Counted from the first letter of the stretch, positions 24,747 through 35,250 are shown. The stretch: 64,000 nucleotides of DNA from Bacillota bacterium (GCA_023431385.1 JAEYWA010000018.1:1-64000), one strand, 5' to 3'. Made by a program: numbers and translations. The notes: generated from the sequence alone by a model not told the origin.

Positions 24747-24775
24747 TGAGGATTTTGAACACTCACATCATGGTA
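24744..24775. other. Right attachment site region (attR)
   Basis: The phage sequence ends and comEC coding sequence begins here: codons reading THIMVASGMNV belong to a conserved ComEC segment, whereas the bases before them encode the integrase end. A short inverted repeat, GTGAG (24746-24750) and CTCAC (24762-24766), spans the junction and may be part of the recombination site. The exact crossover dinucleotide needs the left end. Confidence 0.75.
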
Positions 24776-26401
24776 GCTTCCGGCATGAATGTGGCATTTA
24801 TCATTCTGCCCCTTTTGTTTTTATTTAAAAGATTAAATGTTGGCAACAGGGCCTCAGGTGCTATAGCAATATTTGTACTTATACTTTTTGTTTTTGTTAC
24901 CGGTTTTTCAGCTTCGGTGGTCCGGGCAGTGATTATGGGCATAATAATATTAGTAGGAAAGATTATTATGCGTGAGCCGGACATCTATACGAGTATTTCA
25001 GCAGCAGCTCTTATAATTTTAATTATAAACCCGTTTATTATTTTTGATATAGGTTTTCAGCTTTCCTTTGGGGCAACTCTCTCTCTGGTTATGTTTTACC
25101 CTGTGATAAAAGTAGGCGTTTCTCAGATGCGGATCCCAGAAATCATTTCAGATACTCTTGCTGCTACACTTGCAGCGCAAATTGGAGTAATACCCATAAC
25201 ACTTTACTATTTTAACAGTCTTTCAATCATATCTGTTATATCCAATCTGTTAGTAGTTCCGATGGTTCAAATAATAACAATAATAGGTTTTATAATGGTT
25301 TTTGCAGGATTAATAAATATTAATTTGGCTGTACTTATAGGCTATATAAATAACACTTTTTTATCCTTTGTTCTCTTTGTAACTGAAACGTCGTCGAAGG
25401 TTCCCTTTGCTTCGATAAAACTTCCCACACCTCCCATGTGGATGATTATTACTTATTACGTATGGATTATATATATGTTTATTGCAAGAGAAAGACTCAA
25501 TCGCTTACGAGGATTTAAAAAAGTAAAATGGGCTGTGGTAATATTATTAGCTGCTAGTTTACTGATTGTAAAAATAATTCCCAAACCTATTGAAATAACC
25601 TTCCTGGATGTAGGACAGGGGGACGGTGCATTTATAAGAACGGCACATGGGACGAAGGTATTAATAGATGGTGGAGGAAGGGAGGCCGGCTCAAAGTCTT
25701 CATTTGATATAGGTAAATCGGTTATGGTACCATATATTTTGGATACCGGTACTAAAAGTATTGATATCGTTATAGCAAGTCATGGCCATTCCGACCATAC
25801 TGAGGGGTTAGAAGCAGTATTGGAGGAAATCAAGGTGGAAATGCTTGTACTACCGGATACTGACGGGAATGGCTTCGAAAAGCTAAAAAATATATGTACT
25901 GGAAAAGGTATAAAAATAGAACTTTGTAAAAAAGGTGATATAATAAAGCTGGATAACGAGACTAGATTTGAAGTGATGAATCCGCTGGAGTTTTCAATGG
26001 ACGAATTATCACAGCTGTCTTTAAATAACAGCTCATTGGTGCTAAAATTAATATACAAAAAATTCAGTGTCCTATTTACCGGAGACAGTGAAATACCTGT
26101 TGAAGAAAGACTCGTTGGATCACAACTAAATCTTCAGTCGGATTTAATCAAGGTTGGTCATCATGGTTCAACGACTTCAAGCAGTACTGAGTTCATTGAA
26201 AGGATTAATCCTGGATATGCAGTAATTTCCGTAGGCGAGCACAATAAGTTTGGTCATCCGTCACAATTTGTTGTTGACAGGTTAACCGAAAAGAATATAA
26301 AACTATACAGAACAGATGAATCGGGGGCCGTAACAGTTAAAAGCTACGGTAGAGGCTTAAAGGTAAGTACAATGCTACCGTACTGCCCAACACTACAATA
26401 A
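24746..26401 (+). pseudogene. comEC: comEC, 3' part, separated from its 5' part by the prophage
   Basis: 551 codons that match the central and C-terminal parts of ComEC/Rec2, the inner-membrane channel for DNA uptake. From THIMVASGMNVAFIILPLLF the competence domain has about eight membrane helices (residues 10-275), followed by a metallo-beta-lactamase-like domain (about 280-535) with FLDVGQGDGAFI, SHGHSDH and GHHGSTTSSS. ComEC normally has some 250 more N-terminal residues including an OB domain and further helices; these should lie left of the prophage. The frame starts at a GTG overlapping the integrase stop, without a ribosome site. Excision should restore the whole gene. Confidence 0.9.
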
Positions 26402-26427
26402 GTGAATTATATCAGAGGTGATAGATT

Positions 26428-27456
26428 ATGAGTTTGGAAATCCTTAAAAAGCAGATAAAAGAAGAAAAACTAATTAATATTTATCTGTTTACAGGTGCCG
26501 AAGAATATTTGAAAAAATATTATACCAATGCAATCACCAGGCTTATAGTTGAGGAAGATTATAAAGAATTTAATTTTATTACAATTGAAGGAAAAACAGA
26601 CACGGATACAATTATTTCAAACTGTGAAACCTTACCAATGTTCAGTGAGAAAAAACTGGTAATTGCTAAAAATACAGGTCTTTTTAAGGCAAAAAAAGGA
26701 GAAGGAGCGAATCCGGGAGCTGATAAAAAGTCAGGAAAGGACAAGCTGTCCGACTATCTTGAAAATATGCCCGATTATACCTGTCTGATTTTCATAGAAA
26801 GCGAAATTGACAAGAGAATCAAGCTTGTTAACACAATAAAAAAGTGCGGATTAATAGTGGAGATGGATTACCAGAAACCCGCTGACCTTGTTAAGTGGGT
26901 GGTTAAAGTTATTAAGAGCTATAATAAGAATGTCGATCAGATGACTGCCTCATATATAGTTGAAAACAGTGAGTATTCAATGACGGAATTGCTGAATGAA
27001 ATTGACAAGCTTATAAATTATGCAGAGGGTAAAAACGATATTTCCATTAAAGATGTAGAAAAAGTATGTAATAAGACTATTAAAAGCAGAATATTTGACC
27101 TTACTGATGCAATTTCCGAAGGTAATAATTCTAAAGCACTTTCATTACTAAATGATATGGCAGCTTTGAAGGAACCTATGCAGAAGGTTTTGTTTATGAT
27201 TGTCAGACAGATAAGGATGGTTTACAGGATAAAGCTTTTAAGAAATCAGGGAGTAAGGGAGGATGCCGCTGCAAAGCAGCTGGGATTAACGCCCTTCGTA
27301 GCATCCAAGGTTATGAATGTCAGCCGAAATCTGGACATCAAAGTTTTGGAAAGAGCTATGTACTACAGTCTGGAACTTGATGAGTCAATAAAAACAGGAA
27401 AAATATCAGACCGGATAGCTATTGAATTATTAATAGCTTCAATGGGGTTAAAGTAA
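26428..27456 (+). CDS. holA: DNA polymerase III delta subunit
   Basis: 342 residues, AGAGGTGA before ATG. MSLEILKKQIKEEKLINIYLF...GAEEYLKKYY is the delta N-terminus; LPMFSEKKLVIAKN and the FIESEIDKR stretch follow the AAA-like fold, and DLTDAISEGNNSKALSLLND around 228-247 opens the C-terminal collar domain. It opens the sliding clamp within the clamp loader. Position right after comEC is the standard Firmicute arrangement, which confirms that the comEC fragment is in its native place. An inserted Gly/Lys-rich loop near 85-105 (KKGEGANPGADKKSGKDK) is longer than usual. Confidence 0.93.
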   Translation: MSLEILKKQIKEEKLINIYLFTGAEEYLKKYYTNAITRLIVEEDYKEFNFITIEGKTDTDTIISNCETLPMFSEKKLVIAKNTGLFKAKKGEGANPGADKKSGKDKLSDYLENMPDYTCLIFIESEIDKRIKLVNTIKKCGLIVEMDYQKPADLVKWVVKVIKSYNKNVDQMTASYIVENSEYSMTELLNEIDKLINYAEGKNDISIKDVEKVCNKTIKSRIFDLTDAISEGNNSKALSLLNDMAALKEPMQKVLFMIVRQIRMVYRIKLLRNQGVREDAAAKQLGLTPFVASKVMNVSRNLDIKVLERAMYYSLELDESIKTGKISDRIAIELLIASMGLK

Positions 27457-27523
27457 TTAAGTCAAAGTGCATTAAAGTGAATTAAAGAAAATAACTATCA
27501 GGTATATATTGTGGGGGTCTAAA

Positions 27524-29287
27524 TTGGAGAAGTGGATATTAAGGAATCCTAAAAATGACTTTGATGAAATGTCATCTGAGCTAGGGATTAGTCCTTTGCT
27601 GTGCAGAATTTTAGTTAACAGGGGAATTTCGGATTATCAAACAGCAAGAAACTTTATTAGATCAGAAACATCTGATTTGTTTGATGCCGAGAAAATTAAG
27701 GACCTTGAAAAAGGTGTAGACATAATAATCGAAAAAATTAAAGATAGCCGGAAGATTAGAATAATAGGTGACTATGATGTGGATGGAGTTATTAGTACAT
27801 TCATTCTTTATAAGGCCTTCTGCAGATGTGGTGCCGAGGTGGATTATACCATACCTCACAGGATATTTGATGGCTACGGGATAAATAACAGTCTGATTGA
27901 TAAGGCAAAGGAGGATGGTATTGATACAATAATAACTTGTGATAACGGTATTGCAGCCTCCGAGCAAATCAAGCATGCCAAAGCAGCAGGTGTTACCGTT
28001 GTAGTAACAGACCATCATGATGTACCCTTCATTGAAAATGACAACTGCGAGAGAGTTTACATACTACCAGATGCGGATGCAGTCATTGATATAAAACGAG
28101 CAGATTGCGAATATCCTTTCAAATTATTGTGCGGTGCTGGCGTAGCCTTCAAATTTGTTCAGATGTTGTATAGGAAAATGAATGTCCCCGAAGCCGAATG
28201 GGAGGAATTTTACGAATTTGTCGCAATTGCTACGGTATGTGATGTTGTTGATCTGGTGGGAGAAAATAGAATCCTCGTAAAAAAAGGACTTTCAGTTATC
28301 GGGCATACTGAAAACATCGGGCTGAAAGCGCTGATGAAGCAAACCGGTATTTATGGTAAAGAAATAGGAGTTTATCATCTTGGCTTTATAATCGGGCCGT
28401 GTATAAACGCTTCCGGAAGATTGGATTGGGCTGAAAAGGGTCTGAAAATGCTTTTGAGTACCACAATGGAAGAAGCTGAAATGCTGGCGTTGGAACTGCA
28501 CGAACTGAATAACGAAAGAAAAACCATGACTCTGGCAGGAGTGGAAGAGACCGTTGCGACTATTGAAAGCAGTAGCCTGAAAAACGATAAAATACTGGTG
28601 GTTTACAAACCGGATATTCATGAAAGCATTGCAGGCATAATAGCCGGAAAAATACGTGAGAAGTATAATGTTCCCACTTTTGTCATAACTGATGCTGAAA
28701 ACGGAGTTAAAGGCTCAGGAAGATCAATAGAGGAATACAATATGTTTGAGGGTCTGCTCAAATGCAGGGAATTGCTCACTCGGTTCGGGGGACACCCGAT
28801 GGCGGCAGGTCTCAGTCTTGAGCGGGATAATCTAGAACTGCTCAGGAAGCAGCTCAATGAGACTGCAACCTTGACTGAGGACGACCTTATACCAAAGGTG
28901 TATATAGATGCGAGAGTTCCTCTGTCAAAAATAAACCTCAAGGTAGCAGAAGAACTTTCGTTGTTGGAGCCCTATGGGAAAGGCAATTCAAAGCCTCTTT
29001 TTGCTGAAAAGGATATTTCGATTACAAAAGCAACAGTACTGGGCTCGGAAAAAAATGTACTCAAGCTAAGGCTTTTGGTGTCTCCAGGAAGGTATCTCGA
29101 TTGTATTTACTTTGGTAATATATTTAATTTTGATGATTATATTAGCGGTAAATATGATTCCGGGGAGCTGGCAAAGCTTTATTCCGGTCAACCAAACGCT
29201 GTTAAGCTGGATTTGGTATTTCAGATTGATATTAACGAATATAACGGAAATAGAAATGTACAACTGATAATGCAGCACTATAGATAA
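27524..29287 (+). CDS. recJ: Single-strand DNA exonuclease RecJ
   Basis: Start at TTG 27524 after GGGGG, giving the usual MEKWILRNP beginning; 587 residues. DHH-family motifs: [11 protein letters not shown] near 80, CDNGIAA near 138, VTDHHDVP near 159, and the DHHA1 motif with [10 protein letters not shown] and [14 protein letters not shown] in the second half, then the OB-fold. It degrades single strands 5' to 3' in recombination and mismatch repair, using manganese. All acidic and histidine motif residues visible are intact. Probably same transcript as apt and rel. Confidence 0.93.
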   Translation: MEKWILRNPKNDFDEMSSELGISPLLCRILVNRGISDYQTARNFIRSETSDLFDAEKIKDLEKGVDIIIEKIKDSRKIRIIGDYDVDGVISTFILYKAFCRCGAEVDYTIPHRIFDGYGINNSLIDKAKEDGIDTIITCDNGIAASEQIKHAKAAGVTVVVTDHHDVPFIENDNCERVYILPDADAVIDIKRADCEYPFKLLCGAGVAFKFVQMLYRKMNVPEAEWEEFYEFVAIATVCDVVDLVGENRILVKKGLSVIGHTENIGLKALMKQTGIYGKEIGVYHLGFIIGPCINASGRLDWAEKGLKMLLSTTMEEAEMLALELHELNNERKTMTLAGVEETVATIESSSLKNDKILVVYKPDIHESIAGIIAGKIREKYNVPTFVITDAENGVKGSGRSIEEYNMFEGLLKCRELLTRFGGHPMAAGLSLERDNLELLRKQLNETATLTEDDLIPKVYIDARVPLSKINLKVAEELSLLEPYGKGNSKPLFAEKDISITKATVLGSEKNVLKLRLLVSPGRYLDCIYFGNIFNFDDYISGKYDSGELAKLYSGQPNAVKLDLVFQIDINEYNGNRNVQLIMQHYR

Positions 29288-29381
29288 CTTAATAATAAAA
29301 ATGTATGTTGTAAGTATTAGTTTCTTTAATTATAATAATATCATTACACAAATTCAGTACCATAAAGAGAGGTTTATTGAA

Positions 29382-29897
29382 ATGGACTTAAAAACAAAGC
29401 TGAGACACGTTATGGATTTTCCCAAGGAGGGAATTGATTTTATTGATATTACTACTGTACTTCAAGATCCGGAGGCCTTTAAAGAGTGTATGGATTCCTT
29501 CAAGGAGTATGCTGAACAGCTGGGGGATTTTGATATAATTGTGGGCTCTGAGTCCAGAGGCTTTATATTTGGTGCACCTCTGGCTTATCAGATGGGAAAA
29601 GGCTTTGTTCCTGTCAGGAAGAAAGGTAAGCTTCCATATAAAACTATAAGAGTGGAATATGACCTTGAATACGGAAAAGATGTTTTGGAAATGCATAATG
29701 ATGCAATAAAACCGGGACAGAGAGTGCTCATTGTTGATGACCTGCTGGCAACCGGAGGTACTACGGAAGCAAACATTAAGCTGGTAGAACAGCTTGGCGG
29801 CAAAGTAGCCGGAATAATTTATTTTATAGAACTCGGCTTTCTGGAGGGCAGAAAGAAATTAGAAGGTTATAGGGTTAACTCAATTGTAACATTTTAA
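29382..29897 (+). CDS. apt: Adenine phosphoribosyltransferase
   Basis: Start at ATG 29382 ([20 protein letters not shown]), the conserved start of Apt, with AGAGAGG upstream; 171 residues. PRPP-binding motif [16 protein letters not shown] near 124-139 and the [13 protein letters not shown] block confirm the family. It salvages adenine to AMP. Encoded between recJ and rel, as in many Firmicutes. Confidence 0.95.
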   Translation: MDLKTKLRHVMDFPKEGIDFIDITTVLQDPEAFKECMDSFKEYAEQLGDFDIIVGSESRGFIFGAPLAYQMGKGFVPVRKKGKLPYKTIRVEYDLEYGKDVLEMHNDAIKPGQRVLIVDDLLATGGTTEANIKLVEQLGGKVAGIIYFIELGFLEGRKKLEGYRVNSIVTF

Positions 29898-29921
29898 AAT
29901 TCATCGTGTCGAGGAAGACTA

Positions 29922-32123
29922 GTGGAGGATGTTTTGATAGATAGCTTTTCAGTGCTGGTTGAAAAAGTAAAAAAATATGATCCCAACAGTAACATTGAAT
30001 TGCTTGAAAAGGCATATTATGTTTCTAAAACCGCCCATGAGGGACAGCAGAGGAATTCAGGGGAACCCTATATTATCCATCCTGTCGAGGTAGCAATTAT
30101 TCTTGCTGAGATGGAGCTGGACTGTACTGCGCTTGTTGCTGCTCTTCTCCATGATACCATAGAGGATACTACCTGTACCTACGATGAAATAAAAGTTCAG
30201 TTCGGGGTTGAAGTAGCTGATCTTGTTGATGGGGTTACAAAGCTGACTAAGCTGGGTAAACTGCCGTTCACCTCAAAAGAAGAGCAGCAGATGGAAAACC
30301 TCCGAAAGATGTTTGTTGCAATGGCAAAGGATATTCGCGTTATTATGATAAAGCTTGCGGACAGGCTTCACAACATGAGAACGCTAATATATATGAATGA
30401 AGGAAAGCAGATTGAAAAAGCAAGGGAAACTCTTGAGATTTATGCACCTTTGGCTCACCGTCTTGGTATATCGAAAATAAAATGGGAGCTAGAAGATATT
30501 TGTCTTAGATATCTTGACCCCAAGGGCTACTATGATCTGGTTGAAAAAATAGCTTTTAAGCGTAAGCAGAGGGAAGCTTATATAGAAGCTATCGCACAAA
30601 CCCTCAGGGAAAAAACAAATGAATTAGGAATTGAAAATGCTCAAATAGATGGAAGACCGAAGCATTTTTACAGTATATACAGAAAAATGGTAAAACAGAA
30701 CAAGACTCTGGATCAGATATATGATTTATTTGCATTCAGGGTTATTGTAAATTCTGTTAAGGACTGTTACGCTGTTCTCGGTATGGTACATGAACTATAT
30801 AAGCCTATGCCCGGAAGGTTTAAAGATTATATTGCCATACCGAAGCCTAACATGTATCAGTCACTCCACACTACGCTGATTGGACCGGAGGGGCAGCCCT
30901 TTGAAGTTCAGATAAGAACCTGGGATATGCACAGGGTTGCTGAAGTAGGTATTGCAGCGCACTGGAAATACAAAGAGGGAGTTAGCGGAGCGAAAGAATC
31001 TGAAAATAAGTTCGCCTGGCTCAGACAGCTTCTGGAATGGCAAAAAGATGCCAGAGACGAAAGCGAATTTATGGAGACTTTAAAAGTAGACCTTTTCACC
31101 GATGAAGTTTTTGTTTTTACGCCGAAGGGTGATGTTGTAAGCCTGCCTTTTGAATCCACTCCCGTAGATTTCGCATATACTATTCACAGTGCTATAGGAA
31201 ATAAGATGATAGGCGCCAAGGTCAACAGCAAAATGGTTCCTATTGACTATAAATTAAAAAATGGTGATATAGTTGATATCCTTACTTCTTCAACAATTCA
31301 TGGCCCAAGCAGGGACTGGCTGAAAATTGTTAAGAGCAGTCAGGCTAAAAACAAAATAAATCAGTGGTTTAAAAAGGAAAAAAGAGAAGAGAATATTATC
31401 AGGGGCAAGGAAATGGTTGAGAGGGAGCTCAAAAAACAGGGGCTTACCTATATCCAATTATTCAGAACCGAGTGGATAGAATTAGTTCTCAAAAAGTATA
31501 ATTTTGCCTCTTTGGAAGATTTATATGCAGGTATCGGATATGGTGCAATAACCACAAATAAGGTCATTACAAGACTGAGAGAAGAGTTTAAAAAGACCCT
31601 TAAGCCGGAAGAAATAGAGCAAATTCTTGAGTCAATAGCTCAAAATAAAACCGATAAAAAGAGAAAACATGTACCTGAAAGCGGTATAATTGTCAAGGGA
31701 ATTGACAATTGCCTTGTAAGACTTTCAAGGTGCTGTAATCCTGTACCGGGAGATGAAATCATAGGTTATATTACTCGCGGCAGAGGGGTTTCGGTTCACC
31801 GCAGCGACTGTATAAATGTTTCAGCTGGGCTTGAAGAGGAAGGAAGACTTATTGATGTTAAATGGTATACTACAAACCATGTGGCGTATAAAGCCGATAT
31901 AACAATAATGGCTAATGACAGAACTTCACTGTTGTTGGATGTTACCAACAGTATAGCTGAATTAAAAGTACCTATAAAGGCTGTCAATGCGAGAACTACG
32001 AGAGACCAGATAACTTTGATAAATCTGACACTTGAAATAACAGATACAGAGCAGCTTGAAAAAATAATAAAGAAGCTTAGAAAAATTGACAGTGTATTCG
32101 AGGTAACTAGAAATAAGCAATAA
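29922..32123 (+). CDS. relA: Bifunctional (p)ppGpp synthetase/hydrolase (Rel)
   Basis: 733 residues from GTG 29922 (TTG 29934, with GGAGG at better distance, is an alternative). Hydrolase HD domain: HPVEVAIILAEMELD and LLHDTIEDT near 60-85, so hydrolysis should be active. Synthetase domain: GRPKHFYSIYRKM and YDLFAFRVIV (about 240-275) and FKDYIAIPKPNMYQSLHTT. TGS domain around 385-450 with VFVFTPKGDVVSLP, zinc-finger-like and ACT domain at the C-terminus. It sets alarmone levels in starvation. Followed by dtd as in Bacillus. Confidence 0.95.
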   Translation: MEDVLIDSFSVLVEKVKKYDPNSNIELLEKAYYVSKTAHEGQQRNSGEPYIIHPVEVAIILAEMELDCTALVAALLHDTIEDTTCTYDEIKVQFGVEVADLVDGVTKLTKLGKLPFTSKEEQQMENLRKMFVAMAKDIRVIMIKLADRLHNMRTLIYMNEGKQIEKARETLEIYAPLAHRLGISKIKWELEDICLRYLDPKGYYDLVEKIAFKRKQREAYIEAIAQTLREKTNELGIENAQIDGRPKHFYSIYRKMVKQNKTLDQIYDLFAFRVIVNSVKDCYAVLGMVHELYKPMPGRFKDYIAIPKPNMYQSLHTTLIGPEGQPFEVQIRTWDMHRVAEVGIAAHWKYKEGVSGAKESENKFAWLRQLLEWQKDARDESEFMETLKVDLFTDEVFVFTPKGDVVSLPFESTPVDFAYTIHSAIGNKMIGAKVNSKMVPIDYKLKNGDIVDILTSSTIHGPSRDWLKIVKSSQAKNKINQWFKKEKREENIIRGKEMVERELKKQGLTYIQLFRTEWIELVLKKYNFASLEDLYAGIGYGAITTNKVITRLREEFKKTLKPEEIEQILESIAQNKTDKKRKHVPESGIIVKGIDNCLVRLSRCCNPVPGDEIIGYITRGRGVSVHRSDCINVSAGLEEEGRLIDVKWYTTNHVAYKADITIMANDRTSLLLDVTNSIAELKVPIKAVNARTTRDQITLINLTLEITDTEQLEKIIKKLRKIDSVFEVTRNKQ

Positions 32124-32182
32124 ATTAATAATTAGGTGGTTATGTTGTGATGTATTCGGCTGCCTGTAATTAGAGGAGAACA

Positions 32183-32632
32183 ATGCGAGCGGTAGTCCAA
32201 AGAGTAAAGAAATCCAAAGTAACTGTAGAAGGGCACATTACCGGTGAGATAAACAAGGGGCTTATGATACTGCTGGGTGTCGGTCAGGAGGATTCACTTA
32301 AGGATATAGAGTACCTGGCTGAAAAAATTATGAATTTAAGAATTTTTGAGGATAATGATGGCAAGATGAACCTATCCATACTTGAGGTAGGCGGTGAACT
32401 GCTGGTAGTCTCTCAGTTTACGCTTTATGGAGATTGCAGAAAGGGCAGAAGACCCAGCTATGACAAGGCGGCAAGACCAGAAATTGCAAAAGAGCTTTAT
32501 GAGAAGTTCTTGGAAAAATGCAGAAATTATGGTATTAGCGCCCAAGCAGGTGTATTCCAGGCAGAGATGCTGGTTGACATAAGCAACGACGGGCCTGTTA
32601 CGCTCTTGCTTGACAGCAAAAGAGAATTTTAA
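32183..32632 (+). CDS. dtd: D-aminoacyl-tRNA deacylase
   Basis: 149 residues; GAGGAG before [23 protein letters not shown] is the conserved start; [17 protein letters not shown] and [11 protein letters not shown] carry the two signature motifs forming the active site across the dimer. It removes D-amino acids (and glycine from tRNA-Ala) wrongly loaded on tRNA. Order rel-dtd-MBL hydrolase is common in Firmicutes. Confidence 0.95.
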   Translation: MRAVVQRVKKSKVTVEGHITGEINKGLMILLGVGQEDSLKDIEYLAEKIMNLRIFEDNDGKMNLSILEVGGELLVVSQFTLYGDCRKGRRPSYDKAARPEIAKELYEKFLEKCRNYGISAQAGVFQAEMLVDISNDGPVTLLLDSKREF

Positions 32633-32669
32633 GACCGGATATTAATTAAAGATCGACAAAGGATAAGCT

Positions 32670-33296
32670 ATGATAATAAAGACAATCACTGGCGGAATAT
32701 TTGATTCTATATCATATATGGTTTGCCAAGGAGATAAAGCCTTAGTAATTGATTTAGGCGTTAAAGCTGAAAAGATAATGGCAGTAGCTAATGAGATGAA
32801 GGTAACCATAGAAAAGCTGATTATGACACATGGGCATATTGATCACATTGCGGAACTTGACAATATTGTTGAAAAAACCAAAGCCAGAGCATATATTCAT
32901 ATTGATGATGAACCCTCGTTAACTGACGCCAAATTGAATGTATCGGCGTTTACATTTACCCCAAAGACAGTAAATACGAAATGTGAGGTTCTTAGAGAAG
33001 GAAGTATTGTAAAACTTGGGACTCTTGAGTTTAAGGTAATTCATACACCTGGTCATTCTCCGGGGTCAATTTGTTTATTGGTCAATGACAAGCTATTTTC
33101 CGGAGATACGCTTTTTAATAACGGCTATGGAACAATTGAACTTCCCAACGGCAATTTTGAGGACATATACGGTTCGATTGTTGATAAACTCTTTAATTTA
33201 CCTGAGGATATAATTGTTTATCCAGGTCATGGCAGCTGTACTACAATTGGTAAAGAGAATAAATATAATCCCATTAGGCTTGCGGTGGAGTGGTAA
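32670..33296 (+). CDS. MBL-fold metallo-hydrolase (glyoxalase II-like)
   Basis: 208 residues. THGHIDHIAELD gives the HxHxDH zinc motif (about 53-62), HTPGHSPGSIC the third histidine, FSGDTLFNNGYG the bridging aspartate and YPGHGSCTTIGKE the last histidine. This is the short hydroxyacylglutathione-hydrolase-like group regularly encoded downstream of dtd; the substrate is not known. Starts with ATG 32670 after AAAGGATAAG. Confidence 0.88.
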   Translation: MIIKTITGGIFDSISYMVCQGDKALVIDLGVKAEKIMAVANEMKVTIEKLIMTHGHIDHIAELDNIVEKTKARAYIHIDDEPSLTDAKLNVSAFTFTPKTVNTKCEVLREGSIVKLGTLEFKVIHTPGHSPGSICLLVNDKLFSGDTLFNNGYGTIELPNGNFEDIYGSIVDKLFNLPEDIIVYPGHGSCTTIGKENKYNPIRLAVEW

Positions 33297-33333
33297 AAGA
33301 GAACTATCGTTTTGATACAATAATGGAGAGAAA

Positions 33334-34881
33334 ATGATTTATTATAAAAATGAATGTAACAGCTTTGATTATGAATTTGAAGACGTTATAAAATTATTTT
33401 TAGTAAAAGATGAATTAAAAAAGATTGATGGCCCTTGGGATCAAAATTCCGGGGCATTTCTATTCTGTCGATTTGATATGAAACCAGTTTTCAGCATTTT
33501 AATAGATATTAGCGACAATCACAGGAACTTTTACAAACAGACTAGAATACCTGTTCCAGAGGCTTTACTACTTAAGCTGAGTAACCTTAGTTTCGACAAA
33601 TCTGAGGAAGAAAACTACCTGTCAGATGAGAGAGCTCTCTTAAAAGAAACCAGAAAAGTTTTTAAAAGAAAGCTGTATCTTCTTCTCCAAAACTATACTG
33701 GTAAAGCGATCCCTTGGGGTGTAATGACAGGAATTCGGCCTGCAAAGCTTGTTAATGAATTTCTGGATAAGGGAATTGATAAAGAACAGGTTATAAAAAT
33801 ACTGGTTGAGGATTATTATGTAGCCGAAAATAAGGCACAGCTATTGTATGACATTGCGGTAAACCAGAGGGAGCTGTTTATGGATTCGGCATCGGATACC
33901 GTTTCGCTGTATATAGGCATACCATTTTGTCCAACCCGCTGTCTTTACTGTTCCTTTAGCTCCAGTACAATCGGGCAGTATAAAAAGGTAGTGGATTCTT
34001 ATTTGGATGCTCTTCTGAAGGAAATAAAACACGCTCAAGGACTGATCAGGAGTAGAGGACTAAAAATAGAGAGCATTTATATCGGGGGAGGAACACCTAC
34101 CTCAATTAATCCGGCTCAGCTGAATAGCTTGCTTCAGGGTATTGAAACCCATATAGACCTTAACTCTCTGAAGGAATACACTTTGGAAGCAGGCCGTCCA
34201 GATACAATTGATACTGATAAACTGAAGGTTATAAAGAATAGCAGAGTATCAAGGATTAGTATAAATCCTCAAAGTATGAATGCCTCGACACTTGAACGCA
34301 TCGGCAGAAACCATACCCCGGCAGAGGTGGAAAGGGCATTTTACACAGCACGGGAGTTAGGGTTTGACAATATTAACATGGATGTTATTTGCGGACTGCC
34401 GGGGGAAGATATAGAGATGTTCGAAAATACAATGGAGAGAATAAAGAAGCTTAAACCCGAAAGCTTAACTGTTCATACCATGGCTATTAAAAGGGCTTCC
34501 CGGCTCACTATGGAGATGGATAATTACAGTCTCCTCAGAGAATATGAGCAAGTCGCAGAAATGGTGGAGACTGCAAGAAAGTATGCTTCTGGTATGGGAA
34601 TGGAACCATACTATCTCTATAGACAGAAAAATATACTTGGAAACCTTGAAAATGTCGGTTATAGCTTGAAAAGCAGAGAGTGTCTGTATAATATTCAGAT
34701 AATGGAGGAGAGACAGTCCATTTATGCCTGCGGGGCAGGAGCAGTTACCAAAATAGTTTTTCCTGATAATAGAATAGAAAGGGCTTTCAACGTCAAAAGT
34801 GTTGAGGAATACCTTGGAAGAATTGATGAGATGCTTTCGAGAAAGGAAGCGGTAACAGGAGTTAGGAGAATTATCCAATAA
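33334..34881 (+). CDS. hemZ: Coproporphyrinogen III oxidase-like radical SAM protein HemZ
   Basis: 515 residues. A HemZ-specific N-terminal domain of about 170 residues precedes the radical SAM core: CPTRCLYCSFSS near 202-213 (CxxxCxxC for the 4Fe-4S cluster), YIGGGTPTS near 249, and ISINPQSMN, GLPGEDIEMF. HemZ-type enzymes are anaerobic coproporphyrinogen oxidase relatives; some members instead act as haem chaperones. The motif begins CPTRC followed by C-L-Y-C as in HemN/HemZ. Directly upstream of the hisS T-box unit, as in other Clostridia. Confidence 0.9.
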   Translation: MIYYKNECNSFDYEFEDVIKLFLVKDELKKIDGPWDQNSGAFLFCRFDMKPVFSILIDISDNHRNFYKQTRIPVPEALLLKLSNLSFDKSEEENYLSDERALLKETRKVFKRKLYLLLQNYTGKAIPWGVMTGIRPAKLVNEFLDKGIDKEQVIKILVEDYYVAENKAQLLYDIAVNQRELFMDSASDTVSLYIGIPFCPTRCLYCSFSSSTIGQYKKVVDSYLDALLKEIKHAQGLIRSRGLKIESIYIGGGTPTSINPAQLNSLLQGIETHIDLNSLKEYTLEAGRPDTIDTDKLKVIKNSRVSRISINPQSMNASTLERIGRNHTPAEVERAFYTARELGFDNINMDVICGLPGEDIEMFENTMERIKKLKPESLTVHTMAIKRASRLTMEMDNYSLLREYEQVAEMVETARKYASGMGMEPYYLYRQKNILGNLENVGYSLKSRECLYNIQIMEERQSIYACGAGAVTKIVFPDNRIERAFNVKSVEEYLGRIDEMLSRKEAVTGVRRIIQ

Positions 34882-34887
34882 TAATTA

Positions 34888-34916
34888 TTGACAATCTGAT
34901 AAGTGAAATCTAAAAT
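34888..34916 (+). promoter_or_regulatory. Promoter of the hisS T-box transcript
   Basis: TTGACA (34888-34893), 17 bases, TAAAAT (34911-34916), near-consensus vegetative promoter about 50 bases before T-box stem I. Confidence 0.8.
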
Positions 34917-34964
34917 ATATATTAGGTTAAACAAACATAATGAACAAATACTGTATAAGCCTTA

Positions 34965-35250
34965 AAAGGGAAGAGTAATCAATGCTTCTATTCAGGGAAA
35001 AGCTGTCAAAGGTAGATTAAGTCAAAGGACATATTTACAATAGACTGTGAGCAGCTTATGGAAAAGTTGGTGAAAGACACCCTCTTGGGAAATATGTTTC
35101 CCTGGCTGATGAGTTAAAAGCTTATCCGTTTTCTGCGTTAAAGATTCGAGTCAGTTTCCGTTTTATTTTCATACTTCGGAAATTATTAGGGTGGCATCAC
35201 GGGAAGTTCCTCTCGTCCCTTGTCGGGATAAGGGGACTTTTTTAGCGTAA
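34965..35250 (+). promoter_or_regulatory. T-box riboswitch, histidine type, controlling hisS
   Basis: The T-box sequence AGGGTGGCATCACGGG (from about 35189) is followed by a terminator stem ending in AAGGGGAC and TTTTTT near 35240-35247. The basal stem pairs AAGAG near 34972 with CTCTT near 35082. Immediately before the 3' strand, GTGAAAGACACC places CAC, a histidine codon, in the specifier position (35078-35080). Uncharged tRNA-His would bind specifier and T-box and prevent termination, raising hisS expression. Confidence 0.92.

Larger units (their letters stand above)
1..24760. mobile_element. Prophage (siphovirus type), late region and right end, integrated in comEC
   Basis: A contiguous run of phage genes in canonical order: terminase, portal, protease, capsid, connectors, tail, lysis, serine integrase. 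The integrase lies directly against a comEC gene that lacks its 5' part, which defines the right boundary near 24,744-24,770. The early, replication and repressor genes and the left boundary are not in the window. All structural genes are on the plus strand and read toward the integrase. HK97-type head proteins, a lambda-like frameshifted chaperone pair, a long tape measure and Dit/Tal proteins point to a long, non-contractile tail. Most structural genes look intact; the exception is the in-frame stop in the distal tail protein. Confidence 0.95.
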
